DNA from: Pontiellaceae bacterium
GTDB lineage: Bacteria; Verrucomicrobiota; Kiritimatiellia; Kiritimatiellales; Tichowtungiaceae
Direction: 5' to 3'
NCBI GenBank assembly: GCA_029934215.1
Contig: JAOZMR010000034.1
Location: 1-16,432 of the forward strand
DNA length: 16,432 bases
In this document: positions 1 through 6,529 of the stretch, one piece after another
Layout of the letters: each line of letters starts with the position of its first letter
How positions within the stretch are numbered: the first letter of the stretch is position 1
Translations under genes and position numbers: made by a program
The notes under the pieces: model-generated
Seen by the model: the letters and a program-made list of their open reading frames with translations, nothing else
Databases searched by the model: none
Told to the model about the DNA's origin: nothing

Positions 1-129
1 TTTTCCCGACATACTGGACTTATCCTGTCGCGACGTGCGATTCGTGATCAAAAACTGATCCTGCTCGTCCTCTGTGTTTTTAAAAGACGTTTTATATGAT
101 GGCGGATCAAACGAACCCAAATTGATCAC
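1..129 (-). CDS. Possible 5' end of a further operon gene (partial)
   Basis: Reading leftward from a GTG at 129-127 (or TTG at 120-118), 43 codons stay open to the window edge. They begin V-I-N-L-G-S-F-D-P-P-S-Y-K and are rich in polar residues (K, S, T, D, Q). There is no clear ribosome binding site and the start lies inside the 26-bp palindrome, so this may be only a chance open frame. If real, it would be the fourth gene of the sigma-factor operon, about 30 nt after the secreted coiled-coil gene. No family is recognised. Confidence 0.25.
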   Translation of the reverse strand, partial: MINLGSFDPPSYKTSFKNTEDEQDQFLITNRTSRQDKSSMSGK

Positions 130-145
130 GCGCGCGTGATCAATT
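120..145 (-). terminator. Perfect 26-bp palindrome, terminator-like or operator
   Basis: The 26 bases are an exact reverse-complement palindrome: an AATTGATCA arm on each side of a CGCG-rich core. It starts 13 nt after the stop codon of the 159-659 gene. As RNA it could fold into a stem of about 11 bp closed by a CGCG loop. On the leftward transcript it is followed by TTTGGGTTCG, a poor T-tract, so an intrinsic terminator is only one reading. A dimeric regulator site is the alternative. Confidence 0.4.
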
Positions 146-158
146 CAAAGGTCAACTC

Positions 159-659
159 TTACTCAGCAGCCAAATGCTTGCATTTCCCCTTAGAACGCTT
201 CCCGAGCTTAGACCGACCAGACCTCTCGTTCGACACCTCACAAGAGAGCAGCTTCTGCAAACGCTCTTCAACTTTCTGCGTCCTATTAGTCACAGCATCC
301 GCAAGCCGAGCCTTCATACTCTCCATGTTTGCCTCAGCCTGTTTAAGCCGTTTACGAAACTCCACATGCATTCGGTCCGCGTCCTCAATCAGCTTAGAAC
401 GAAGCTGATTAATCAGCTCGGTCTTTTTAACCTCATCCAGTTCGACACGAGCCGCTTCTGCCAGCGTTTTAATAGCCTTGCGATACTCTTTCTTTTCCGA
501 TCGATGCTTTTGCTTATCTGCCTCTTTACACCCACGTTCTTGACGTCGACGCGATGGCGAACTCGAGTTTTTTCCGTCGGGCTCAACAGAACACCAACCC
601 GCCGAAACACTACCAGACACCACAACACCCACTAATATACCTACGATCCATTTCTTCAT
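159..659 (-). CDS. Secreted basic coiled-coil protein (third gene of sigma operon)
   Basis: This 166-residue protein starts with a classical signal peptide: MKKW, a hydrophobic stretch 5-18, and a likely cleavage after V-S-A at residue 20. The mature part is highly charged and very rich in K, R and E. Residues about 45-135 have the heptad-like spacing of a long helix or coiled coil. The C-terminus (about 145-166) is strongly basic. The start has a usable site, AAGGA about 9 nt upstream. It lies 19 nt downstream of the anti-sigma-like gene, so it is probably co-transcribed. Small periplasmic helical proteins of the Spy/CpxP type often sit beside ECF sigma/anti-sigma pairs, which makes a periplasmic sensor or chaperone plausible. 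I see no diagnostic LTxxQ motif, so the function is not assigned. Confidence 0.75.
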   Translation of the reverse strand: MKKWIVGILVGVVVSGSVSAGWCSVEPDGKNSSSPSRRRQERGCKEADKQKHRSEKKEYRKAIKTLAEAARVELDEVKKTELINQLRSKLIEDADRMHVEFRKRLKQAEANMESMKARLADAVTNRTQKVEERLQKLLSCEVSNERSGRSKLGKRSKGKCKHLAAE

Positions 660-678
660 TTTTGTCTATCCTTACCTA

Positions 679-1107
679 TTACATTTTAACAACAAGATCG
701 CCTGACATGGCCAGTATCAAGCTCTCCAACTCAACCAGATCCTCTTCGAACTGATCGCCCCAAGCATCCACCTCCGTATCCGCCACCACAGCGACCTCCG
801 TTGATGCATCCTTGAAATCAAGCGTACTTACAGCCAACACCAAGCAAGCTGAAACCAAAAAAACAGGCTTCCAAACCTTGGAAAAAGTGAAACCCCAGCG
901 TTGCTCTTTTCGCAAACGCGCGACAATCCTTTGGGTTGCCCACGGCTCTGGCTCAGGGGTTGAGACCGGAACCGCCTCAAAAAACGATTTCAGGTCTGCT
1001 CGCTTTTCCTGCGTCTTTTGGCAGGCATCCAACACGCGCCGTTGACGCGCCGAGAGTTCGCCGGACTGTTCGAGAAAAATAAGTTTTTCTAATTTTGAAA
1101 TTTTCAT
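679..1107 (-). CDS. Putative anti-sigma factor, single-pass membrane protein
   Basis: This 142-residue protein has a charged cytosolic N-terminal part (1-75) and one hydrophobic segment at about 81-95 (PVFLVSACLVLAVST). A short acidic tail follows (residues about 98-142, many D and E), probably on the outer face. The start overlaps the sigma-factor stop in an ATGA, with a strong GGAGG 7 nt upstream of the ATG, so translation is likely coupled. Position, size and topology are those of an anti-sigma factor that holds its ECF sigma at the membrane. The HxxxCxxC zinc motif of ZAS-type anti-sigmas is absent, so assignment rests on context. A TTCCAA-N3-TTGGAA palindrome lies inside the gene and encodes FSKVWK just before the membrane segment. 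Confidence 0.7.
   Translation of the reverse strand: MKISKLEKLIFLEQSGELSARQRRVLDACQKTQEKRADLKSFFEAVPVSTPEPEPWATQRIVARLRKEQRWGFTFSKVWKPVFLVSACLVLAVSTLDFKDASTEVAVVADTEVDAWGDQFEEDLVELESLILAMSGDLVVKM
869..883. repeat. TTCCAA-N3-TTGGAA palindrome inside the anti-sigma gene
   Basis: Perfect copy with spacer ACC, one of 14 perfect copies in the window. It is within coding sequence and in frame, so the gene tolerates it. Confidence 0.85.
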
Positions 1108-1718
1108 ATCTCCACCTCCTGCAAATCCTGATATTCACCCGCAAGTTCTTTCCGAAGTTTGGAAACCGCATACTGCATTCGCGCCAGCGCGGTATTAATG
1201 GAACACCTCTGCACCTTTGCGATCTCCTTAAAAGAGAGCCCAGCCTGCATTCGAAGCCAAAACACCTCACGTTGCTCGATAGGCAACGCAGACGCGGCAG
1301 CATCAATTCGAACCCCCAACGCTCGCCCGTCCGCTTCGTCTGCCGGAGTCAAGCCCGCCCCAGGAAGCACATCGCACAAAGCAACCCCATCGTCACAAGA
1401 CGGTGTTTCCAAAGAAAGCGTTGGTCTCCTTCGACGAATGCGATCAATCATCAAATTATGCGCAATCCGAAACAACCAACTGAGCAATTTCTTTTGACGA
1501 TAACGATTCATATTCTTAATCGCCTTCACCCACACCTCCTGAAACACCTCATCTGCATCCTCGCGCCCATCGGAAAACTTATAAATGAACCCAAACAAAG
1601 GGGCCTTATACTTCTCGACCAGCTCGCCGAGAGCCTCCGCATCGCCTTTCCGATAAGCTGACAGTAATTGTACATCGTCTTGATCCATGGTTTTCATCTT
1701 TGGTTTATCGCGTTTCAT
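1104..1718 (-). CDS. ECF-family RNA polymerase sigma factor (RpoE-like)
   Basis: A 204-residue sigma-70-family protein of the extracytoplasmic-function type. Region 2 is at about 30-98 and includes the conserved D-A-D-E-V-F-Q-E-V-W-V-K-A core and SWLFRIAHNLMIDRIRRRR. Region 4 is at about 140-195, with ALPIEQREVFWLR, the helix-turn-helix SFKEIA and then NTALARMQYAVSKLRK. There is no region 3, as expected for this class. It would direct RNA polymerase to a small regulon including its own operon. The open frame extends upstream to 1880, but that extra sequence is not sigma-like. Starts at 1718 (MKRDKPK) or 1697 (MKTMDQDD) both fit, and neither has a clear ribosome binding site. The stop overlaps the next start (ATGA). 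No confident autoregulated promoter was found upstream. Confidence 0.9.
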   Translation of the reverse strand: MKRDKPKMKTMDQDDVQLLSAYRKGDAEALGELVEKYKAPLFGFIYKFSDGREDADEVFQEVWVKAIKNMNRYRQKKLLSWLFRIAHNLMIDRIRRRRPTLSLETPSCDDGVALCDVLPGAGLTPADEADGRALGVRIDAAASALPIEQREVFWLRMQAGLSFKEIAKVQRCSINTALARMQYAVSKLRKELAGEYQDLQEVEI

Positions 1719-1852
1719 GACACATAACGTGATGATGCGGTTTTTTATTGCAGATAAAAAAGTTTTAGATGAAAAAGCGACAGAATCCAGCCTTTCCCGA
1801 CCTAAACAATGGGTAAAAAACGCAACAACAGATCCGCACCTCCGCCGGAAAC

Positions 1853-1893
1853 TTCCAAACATTGGAAGATTTACTACCACGCCTTAGCGTGGT
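1853..1893. repeat. Palindrome copy plus adjacent ACCACGC/GCGTGGT hairpin
   Basis: The sequence 1853-1867 is a perfect TTCCAA-N3-TTGGAA copy (spacer ACA). Nine bases later, 1876-1893 form a second perfect hairpin: ACCACGC, loop CTTA, GCGTGGT (7-bp stem). Neither is followed by a strong T-tract. They lie about 140-175 bp upstream of the sigma-factor start, so they could be part of its leader or a boundary of the accessory island. Confidence 0.7.
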
Positions 1894-2160
1894 TGCCCAA
1901 CGGATGAAGGACTCTAAATCAAGCTCCAGCCCTCATACAAAACACCCATTTCAGAGTTTTGTCTTGCAAGTTGAATGAAGCCAGTTCAATCCCTTTTCTC
2001 TGACTTCCTCCGAATTTCCTCTAGTGCTGAAAGCGAAGCGACACATAATTTTTGTATTCAAAAATAGTGATGCAGGAACGGTTCATCCACTAATCTACAC
2101 GAATGGAGCCGGAGAAGAAAGGTTCCCATGGATGAATGGCACTAAGTTAAGCCCCTTATT
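1894..2160. other. Gene-free stretch with repeat debris
   Basis: I see no credible gene here. Around 1997-2037 there is a stretch (CTCTGACTTCCTC followed by CTCTAG) that resembles the leader at 2391-2430 upstream of the DUF1016 fragment, so the leader seems to be duplicated. At 2089-2106 the minus strand reads ATTCGTGTAGATTAGT, a type of short dispersed sequence seen in many bacterial intergenic regions. The right edge, GGCACTAAGTTAAGCCCC at about 2140-2157, abuts the broken end of the DUF1016 fragment and could be the end of a lost insertion element; I cannot verify this. Confidence 0.5.
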
Positions 2161-2379
2161 CTAGACCCTATCCGAAAAGCGTTTTATGTTAACATATTCC
2201 GCCCGCGCATCTCCGCCTTGGATTTCCTCAATGATTTCGCGCCCGATCAGCCAATAGGCGAGCACCATATTGGAATTAACCGCCCGCACGACATTCCCGC
2301 GCGCCTGCTCCAAAATGGAAACAACCCGATCAAAGAGCTGCTCCCCATCCACATCCATTTTTCCAATTTTGTTTTTCAT
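2161..2379 (-). pseudogene. N-terminal fragment of a DUF1016 (YhcG-type) protein
   Basis: The 72-residue ORF has a good ribosome binding site (AGAGGAA) and begins like the DUF1016 N-terminal domain: LFDRVVSILEQARGNVVRAV, then NSNMVLAYWLIGREIIEEIQ and GGDARAEY. Homology stops abruptly after AEY; the last ten residues (VNIKRFSDRV) look like junk read through a junction. Full members of the family are about 330-380 residues and carry a C-terminal PD-(D/E)XK nuclease domain, which is absent here. It is therefore a truncated remnant, perhaps broken by an insertion or deletion at about 2190. It is one of three DUF1016 traces in this window. Confidence 0.7.
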
Positions 2380-2449
2380 TATATATTCCTCTGACTTCCT
2401 CGGCTGTTTACTCTAGCGATAGCGGGTGGTGAAAAACCGTTCCGCACGG

Positions 2450-2581
2450 TTCCAACCTTTGGAAAATCTGCGTCAATCTGCGTAATCGAGCGCAGCGGGC
2501 GGACAAACTCTTCCCTTTTCCAATGCTCGGATTCCTTTGCGTTCCTTGTGTTCTTTCGCGGTTAAATTTCTTATTTCGTTT
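2450..2581. repeat. Dispersed repeat block behind a DUF1016 gene
   Basis: The block starts with a perfect TTCCAA-N3-TTGGAA at 2450-2464 (spacer CCT). It continues with a segment whose minus strand reads GAGTTTGTCCGCCCGCT and CAGATTGACGCAGATTTT, then a degenerate palindrome (2518-2532). Next comes a short stretch whose minus strand reads CGCGAAAGAACACAAGGAAC. It ends with AAACGAAATAAGAAA (minus strand) just after the DUF1016 stop. The same components recur in the same order at 16141-16296, behind another DUF1016-type gene. Confidence 0.75.
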
Positions 2582-2585
2582 TCGA

Positions 2586-3725
2586 TCACAGTTCATCGCC
2601 CAGCTCCGCTTCCAATTCTTCAATAGAGGGCAAACTTGATTTCAAATTGTCCGGCAGCGACTGAGTCAATTCGTATTTTGAGACTCCAATGGGTTTGTGA
2701 ATGTCGCTCAATGCATATTCTACAACCACCCGATCACGCGATTTGCACAAGAGGATTCCAATCGTTGCTTCGTCCCGTTCGCCGCGCAATTGTTCATCGA
2801 CCGCTTTTAGATAAAAATTCAATTTCCCCGTATATTCCGGTTCAAACTCAACTGTTTTCAATTCCACCACGACATAGCAATGCAACGTTGTGTGATAAAA
2901 AAGTAGATCGAGAAAGAAGTCGCGCGATCCGACCTGAAGAGCTTTTTGTCTACCGATAAATGCAAAACCCGCCCCAAGCTCTAGAAGAAAGTTCGTGACA
3001 TGTTTCGTCAGCGCGGTTTCCAGTTCGCGCTCGTTGTAGTCTTTCGTCAGTGTGAGGAAATCAAAGTTGTACGGGTCTTTGATCAATTATTGCGCAAGAT
3101 CTGACTGAGGAGTCGGCAAGGTCGCCGCGAAATTGGTAATTGCTTTACCTTCGCGGCGATAGAGACCGCTTTCAACTTGATGCACCAGCACGCTACGACT
3201 CCAATTATGCTCGACGGTTTGCCTCACATAGTAGAGAGCCTCCTCCACGTCCGCGCATTTGGAAACAATTGCTCGATTATGCCCCCACGGAATCTGAACC
3301 AAGTCACTCACAAGTTGTGACTGCAAATATGGAGCAGGCTGCTCCACATTTGGCGTTATCGGTAACTCTGGAAATTGGGCAACAGCCTGTTTCCCAATTG
3401 TGGCACAGCCTGTGCCACAATTTGTAAAAGACTCGGCATAAAACAAATACCATCGTTTTATATATTGGATATTGTTCAGCGAAAACCCTGTCATATCCGG
3501 GAATTCAGCCATTAAATCCGTGCTCAATTGCTTGAGAAAACCGCTCCCCCACGCTGCGTTTTTCTGGCGTTCGACGATATCCGCGCCCAACTCCCAATAG
3601 AAAATCAGCAATGCCGAATTCACCTGCACCGCCGCCTTCAATTGCGCCTGACGAACCCGTAGCTTTACGTCTTTTAATCAATCGCGATAATCGGTTATTC
3701 CTTTCAATTCATTTTTGTTTTTCAT
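2586..3725 (-). pseudogene. DUF1016/YhcG-type PD-(D/E)XK nuclease gene with two in-frame stops
   Basis: A single uninterrupted frame of 380 codons runs from an ATG at 3725, preceded by a strong GGAGG, to the stop at 2586. It matches the whole DUF1016 family: the N-terminal helical domain (NSALLIFYWELGADIVERQ) and the C-terminal nuclease-like domain (DFFLDLLFYHTTLHCYVVVELK). In the nuclease domain D and the E-L-K triad of a PD-(D/E)XK site are visible. Two nonsense codons interrupt it. A TGA at 3680-3678 stands where W is expected (Y-R-D-stop-L-K-D). A TAA at 3089-3087 stands where the family has Q (S-D-L-A-Q-stop-L-I-K-D). There are no frameshifts, and both are explained by single transitions (TGG to TGA, CAA to TAA). 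The rest is well preserved, so inactivation looks recent. Family members are predicted nucleases found in defence islands; their role is not settled. Confidence 0.85.
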
Positions 3726-4020
3726 GATTTTTCCTCCACCCAACCTCAACATCTAAAACCGCAAACCCTTCCAACCCTTGGAAGCAGGCTGAGCCTGCAC
3801 CCTTGCTTTTCCAAGCATTGGAAAATTCCCCGCAAAAAGGTTTGCAAGCGATAGAGCCGTTCTGAAAAGCCGCCTGCACCATCTGATCCCGCGTCCGGCT
3901 GAAACGGTCGATATACCTATCAACAAAACGCACCGTCACATCATACGCCAACTGAGCAACCTGAAAGCCCTTCAGCTTTCGATGTCCGCCATGCGTCGGA
4001 ATGAGTGGTTCATTGCTCAT
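3709..4020 (-). pseudogene. Deleted four-helix-bundle suffix-domain gene, copy 1
   Basis: The ORF starts at ATG 4020, overlapping the upstream gene's stop by 11 nt. The first 51 residues (MSNEPLIPTHGG, then KLKGFQVAQLAYDVTVRFVD, ending DQMVQAA) match the N-terminus of the four-helix-bundle family related to the 23S rRNA intervening-sequence protein and Avd. They are about 94% identical in DNA to copy 2 at 10914-11060. At AGCCGCCT (3868-3875, plus strand) the sequence jumps out of frame to the extreme 3' end of the same gene (3851-3867, the FSERLYR codons). It then runs into repeats, and the remaining residues are meaningless. The deletion is explained by recombination between two AGGCGGCT sites that are both still present in copy 2. 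The gene is not functional. Confidence 0.8.
3742..3850. repeat. Composite repeat, copy 1 (two palindromes and two hairpin motifs)
   Basis: The order is: AACCTCAACATCTAAAACCG leader; perfect palindrome 3769-3783 (spacer CCC); hairpin GCAGGCTGAGCCTGC at 3784-3798; CCCTTGC; and perfect palindrome 3809-3823 (spacer GCA). Then comes a 24-base stretch, 3827-3850, that is identical to 6075-6098. Bases 3742-3823 are nearly identical to 6447-6529. In both places the leader end lies directly upstream of a gene's ribosome binding site (DUF1016 here, rhuM there). Confidence 0.85.
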
Positions 4021-4294
4021 ACTTTCGAAGCTCTTTCGCGAAACGGTTTGGTTCCAAATTTGATAGATCAAATCCTTCCGACGGGAAGCCCTCCGCGGAA
4101 CAGGTCAAAAGATCGTGTTCATCAATAACATGTTCAGGAACGGCGTACGGCGGGCCATTCCCCCAACTGGGATCGTCGTTTTGAAAATCGTCCAAACAAA
4201 TGGCGACCACGACACGAGTCCCCACATCCGTACAGCGATACCGCTGATAAGACATCTCAAACTCCATCCCTATTTTGAAATCGGTTGGTTTCAT
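4010..4294 (-). CDS. Small conserved hypothetical protein downstream of darG
   Basis: This 94-residue protein starts at ATG 4294, only 4 nt after the darG stop, so it is very likely translated from the same message. It is acidic, with no signal peptide and no membrane segment. The start FKIGMEFEM, the RCTDVGTRVVVAI strand and the DPSWGNGPPYAVPEHVIDEHD block look like a small folded beta-rich domain. I believe similar uncharacterised proteins exist, but I cannot name a family. Its tight linkage to darTG could mean a third component, or simply a passenger. Its last 11 nt overlap the four-helix-bundle remnant. Confidence 0.7.
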   Translation of the reverse strand: MKPTDFKIGMEFEMSYQRYRCTDVGTRVVVAICLDDFQNDDPSWGNGPPYAVPEHVIDEHDLLTCSAEGFPSEGFDLSNLEPNRFAKELRKYEQ

Positions 4295-4298
4295 TTTT

Positions 4299-5372
4299 CT
4301 ACGTAATCTCTTGCGTTCCAACTCCTGCTTCCAAAACGGAAATCCACTTCTTTTCAGCAAGAGCATCCAACGCGACTCCGATCTGACGATCAGAAAATCT
4401 CTTTTTCCTCTCATTCCACTGATGAACAACAGAAACAACATCCTTACGGGAAAAGACATTTTCGCGTGTAACGACCCAATGAACGGTAGAAAGCAGTTCC
4501 AGCCCAAACGGAGTTTCAAATCCATCCACAAGGTCAACAACCCGACGAAAACGATCCTGAGTATCATTTTGGTTCGCGAGAAACCTCTGAGCATCTTCAT
4601 AAGCACCCGAAACTAAAGAGATTTGCTTGTTTGGATCATCTCCACCATCGGCATAACCTGATAACAAATGACCTTCGACCACATTTAACACATGCCTAAG
4701 ATTTTCTGCGTAAGGACCATAATGATGCTTGCGATACTTTAGCTTTAAATCCTCTCCCGCCTCCTGCATGAAATACATCAACTTATGCACCTCAAGCAAC
4801 GTAACAAACGGATCCATCAACCCGTCCAAATAACGCTGAATCAACTCAACCAACGCCGCTCGCCCTGGGGTCATTCGCGGACGCTCCTTCGCACTAACGG
4901 TCTGCCCAGAAGATGGTGCGCCATTGGGCTCAAAAACAACAACATGAGTATCAGTTAGCGGCTCAAACGCGCGCTCTATTCGATCCTTGACCTCCTCCCA
5001 ATTCAGCCCGCCCAACCCGCAACCTAACGGCGGAATGGCTATTGAACGAATCTGTCTCTCTTGAATCACCCGAACCAAGCCAACCAAACCCGACTCAACA
5101 TCCTCCATTCGGCTTTTGCCGCGCCAGTGCCGTTTGGTTGGGAAATTTATGATAAAACGTGGATTCACAAACAACCCCGAATCAAAAACAAACATCCGAC
5201 CCGGTTGAACCCTCTCCTGTTTGCAGGCAGCGGCATACGCCTTAAAATTTTCGGGAAACTTCTTCTTAAACTGGAGAGCGATACCACGCCCCATCACCCC
5301 CACGCAATTGACCGTATTAACAATCGCATCGACCTCGGTTTTAAAAATATCGCCTTTTTTCAATTCAATCAT
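4299..5372 (-). CDS. darG: DarG-type macrodomain antitoxin
   Basis: This 357-residue protein has an N-terminal macrodomain (about 1-155) and a C-terminal DarT-binding-like domain (about 165-357, from TPGRAALVELIQRYLDG). The macrodomain shows the ADP-ribose loops: ELKKGDIF at the start, DAIVNTVNCVGVMGRGIALQ (15-34) and IPPLGCGLGGL (113-123). NFPTK80-RHWR carries the lysine that in characterised DarG is needed for removing ADP-ribose from DNA thymidine. DarG reverses the DarT modification and also binds the toxin. It follows darT by 10 nt with AGGGG upstream of the ATG, in the usual toxin-first order. All visible motifs are intact and its length is typical, so the antitoxin is probably active. 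Confidence 0.92.
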   Translation of the reverse strand: MIELKKGDIFKTEVDAIVNTVNCVGVMGRGIALQFKKKFPENFKAYAAACKQERVQPGRMFVFDSGLFVNPRFIINFPTKRHWRGKSRMEDVESGLVGLVRVIQERQIRSIAIPPLGCGLGGLNWEEVKDRIERAFEPLTDTHVVVFEPNGAPSSGQTVSAKERPRMTPGRAALVELIQRYLDGLMDPFVTLLEVHKLMYFMQEAGEDLKLKYRKHHYGPYAENLRHVLNVVEGHLLSGYADGGDDPNKQISLVSGAYEDAQRFLANQNDTQDRFRRVVDLVDGFETPFGLELLSTVHWVVTRENVFSRKDVVSVVHQWNERKKRFSDRQIGVALDALAEKKWISVLEAGVGTQEIT

Positions 5373-5382
5373 GATTTAGCCC

Positions 5383-6030
5383 CTAATAATACCAGTCCCG
5401 TTTTATCTCCACCTCAGTGGCAACACCAAAAGAAGCCAAGATTTCCTTCACCTGCGTGTCGTACGCCTGAGAATACACACCGACTCGATCCACCAAATGC
5501 CAAGGGAACTCCTTCTCCAACAAAAACTCCGCCTGCTTCTGCTCTTTGCATTGTCGCCAATCCGCAGCATCCATCGCTTCCCAACAGACTTGATCTAGGT
5601 TGCTCCACTCCGAAAAATCGTCGAAATAATATGATCCGGCATTCGAATCAGTAATTGCCCAACGTCTGCTATTTTGTCGTGCCCAAACGTACACCTTTCG
5701 CAAATCTGCTTCCAGATGAATGACAGGTTCCTGCCCGCCCGCATATCCCAAATCCGGATGGTTTCCCTGACAAATCAAATACAACATGATCGAGCGCGGA
5801 CAAAAATAGAACGGAACACAATCACCCACATGAAGGTCTGGAAAACTCCTGAAAGTCAGCTCATTCAGCCGCCGCATCTTAATATGCGACATACCGATCG
5901 TCGTTCCCTTCGGACTCTGACGCACAATCTCCGCGTCGCACAACAAGCTGCCGCTCGCCAAAATAGAAGAGAGCTTATCCACATGAACAATGTGGTAAAT
6001 CTTAGGCTCCGCTGGAACATATTCACTCAT
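5383..6030 (-). CDS. darT: DarT-type ssDNA thymidine ADP-ribosyltransferase toxin
   Basis: The 215-residue protein (DUF4433 family) starts at ATG 6030, with GGAAAGGG 7 nt upstream; the frame extends to 6057 but the extra nine residues are not family-like. Near the N-terminus is IYHIVHVDKLSSILASGSL (11-29), the NAD-binding start of the fold. FYFCPRSIMLY (74-84) has the conserved R79. The GMSHIKMRR stretch is the usual substrate-loop region. KQAEFLLEKEFPW (165-177) carries the likely catalytic E168. DarT attaches ADP-ribose from NAD+ to thymidine in single-stranded DNA, blocking replication; in several bacteria this acts as phage defence. It is followed by its antitoxin. The region upstream carries three repeats, and I see no clear promoter. 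Confidence 0.93.
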   Translation of the reverse strand: MSEYVPAEPKIYHIVHVDKLSSILASGSLLCDAEIVRQSPKGTTIGMSHIKMRRLNELTFRSFPDLHVGDCVPFYFCPRSIMLYLICQGNHPDLGYAGGQEPVIHLEADLRKVYVWARQNSRRWAITDSNAGSYYFDDFSEWSNLDQVCWEAMDAADWRQCKEQKQAEFLLEKEFPWHLVDRVGVYSQAYDTQVKEILASFGVATEVEIKRDWYY

Positions 6031-6056
6031 AAAAATACCCTTTCCGTATACCCGCA

Positions 6057-6165
6057 TTCCAACCTTTGGAAACCTCCCCGCAAAAAGGTTTGCAAGCGTC
6101 TCGCTTGCATTCGGGGACTGGCAAGCGAGACGCTCGCCCTACTTTCATACGTCCAACCCTTGGAA
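6057..6165. repeat. Palindrome-flanked GCAAGCG hairpin element upstream of darT
   Basis: A perfect palindrome at 6057-6071 (spacer CCT) and a near-perfect one at 6151-6165 (first T is G, spacer CCC) flank a complex hairpin. Arm 1 is GCAAGCGTCTCGCTTGC (6092-6108), itself a 7-bp hairpin. Arm 2 (6121-6138) is its imperfect inverted copy. CCCCG (6076-6080) and CGGGG (6112-6116) can add an outer stem. Bases 6075-6098 recur exactly at 3827-3850. The layout is REP-like: short, non-coding and structured. It separates darT from the rhuM fragment. Confidence 0.8.
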
Positions 6166-6169
6166 AAAA

Positions 6170-6430
6170 TCATAGCCCCCTCCGCTGAGTTCGCACGCAA
6201 TAGAGACGTTCCGTTTGAACTTGTAAGAAATCCTTACAAGTTGCCTCCAGCGCCAACTCACCCTCTCCATAAATACTTTTCAGATGGGTCGTTATATTTT
6301 GAGGAGTCGTCTGAAAAAGCTCAGCCATCATGGCCTGCTTCAGCCAAACCGTTTCATTCTCCAACCGAACATCCAAACGGATGTCCCCGTCTGCTTTCTG
6401 ATAAATGAGCAATTCTGAATCGTTATTCAT
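6170..6430 (-). pseudogene. rhuM-family gene truncated and fused to a four-helix-bundle tail
   Basis: It starts at ATG 6430 with GGAGGTGAAAGA upstream. Residues 1-73 (SELLIYQKADGDIRLDVRLE, ETVWLKQAMMAELFQTTPQN and so on to DFLQVQTE) are a typical RhuM N-terminus. RhuM proteins are normally about 330 residues and continue into a conserved NLDMIISVGYR region that is absent here. At about 6209-6213 the frame passes directly into RLYCVRTQRRG, the last codons of the four-helix-bundle suffix gene. Plus-strand bases 6176-6213 match the 10738-10775 stretch with only two or three differences. The join shares CGGAA with the normal four-helix sequence, so a short-homology deletion is likely. RhuM was first described in a Salmonella pathogenicity island and is common in defence islands; its activity is unknown. 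Confidence 0.8.
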
Positions 6431-6446
6431 TCTTTCACCTCCGCTT

Positions 6447-6529
6447 AACCTCAACATCTAAAACCGCAAACCCTTCCAAACATTGGAAGCAGGCTGAGCC
6501 TGCACCCTTGCTTTTTCCAACCCTTGGAA
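6447..6529. repeat. Composite repeat, copy 2
   Basis: It has the same structure as 3742-3823: the AACCTCAACATCTAAAACCG leader, perfect palindrome 6474-6488 (spacer ACA), hairpin GCAGGCTGAGCCTGC at 6489-6503, and perfect palindrome 6515-6529 (spacer CCC). The two copies differ essentially only in the N3 spacers and one extra T. It lies immediately upstream of the rhuM ribosome binding site. Confidence 0.85.

Noticed and set aside
1095..1661. Plus-strand open frame of 188 codons opposite the sigma factor
   Set aside because: Antisense to clear sigma region 2 and region 4 motifs; low-information translation.
2586..3725. Stop-codon reassignment (TGA as W, TAA as Q)
   Set aside because: Intact neighbours use TGG for W and terminate at TGA, TAA and TAG, so the two stops are better read as mutations.
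3769..3823. Palindromes as ordinary intrinsic terminators
   Set aside because: Many copies lie in 5' leaders or inside genes, the stems are short and AT-rich, and T-tracts are inconsistent.
5674..6408. Plus-strand open frame of 244 codons across darT and rhuM
   Set aside because: It spans two recognisable minus-strand genes and a structured repeat, and has no recognisable domain.
3742..6529. CRISPR array
   Set aside because: The repeated units are palindromes separated by irregular distances with no regular unique spacers and no cas genes.
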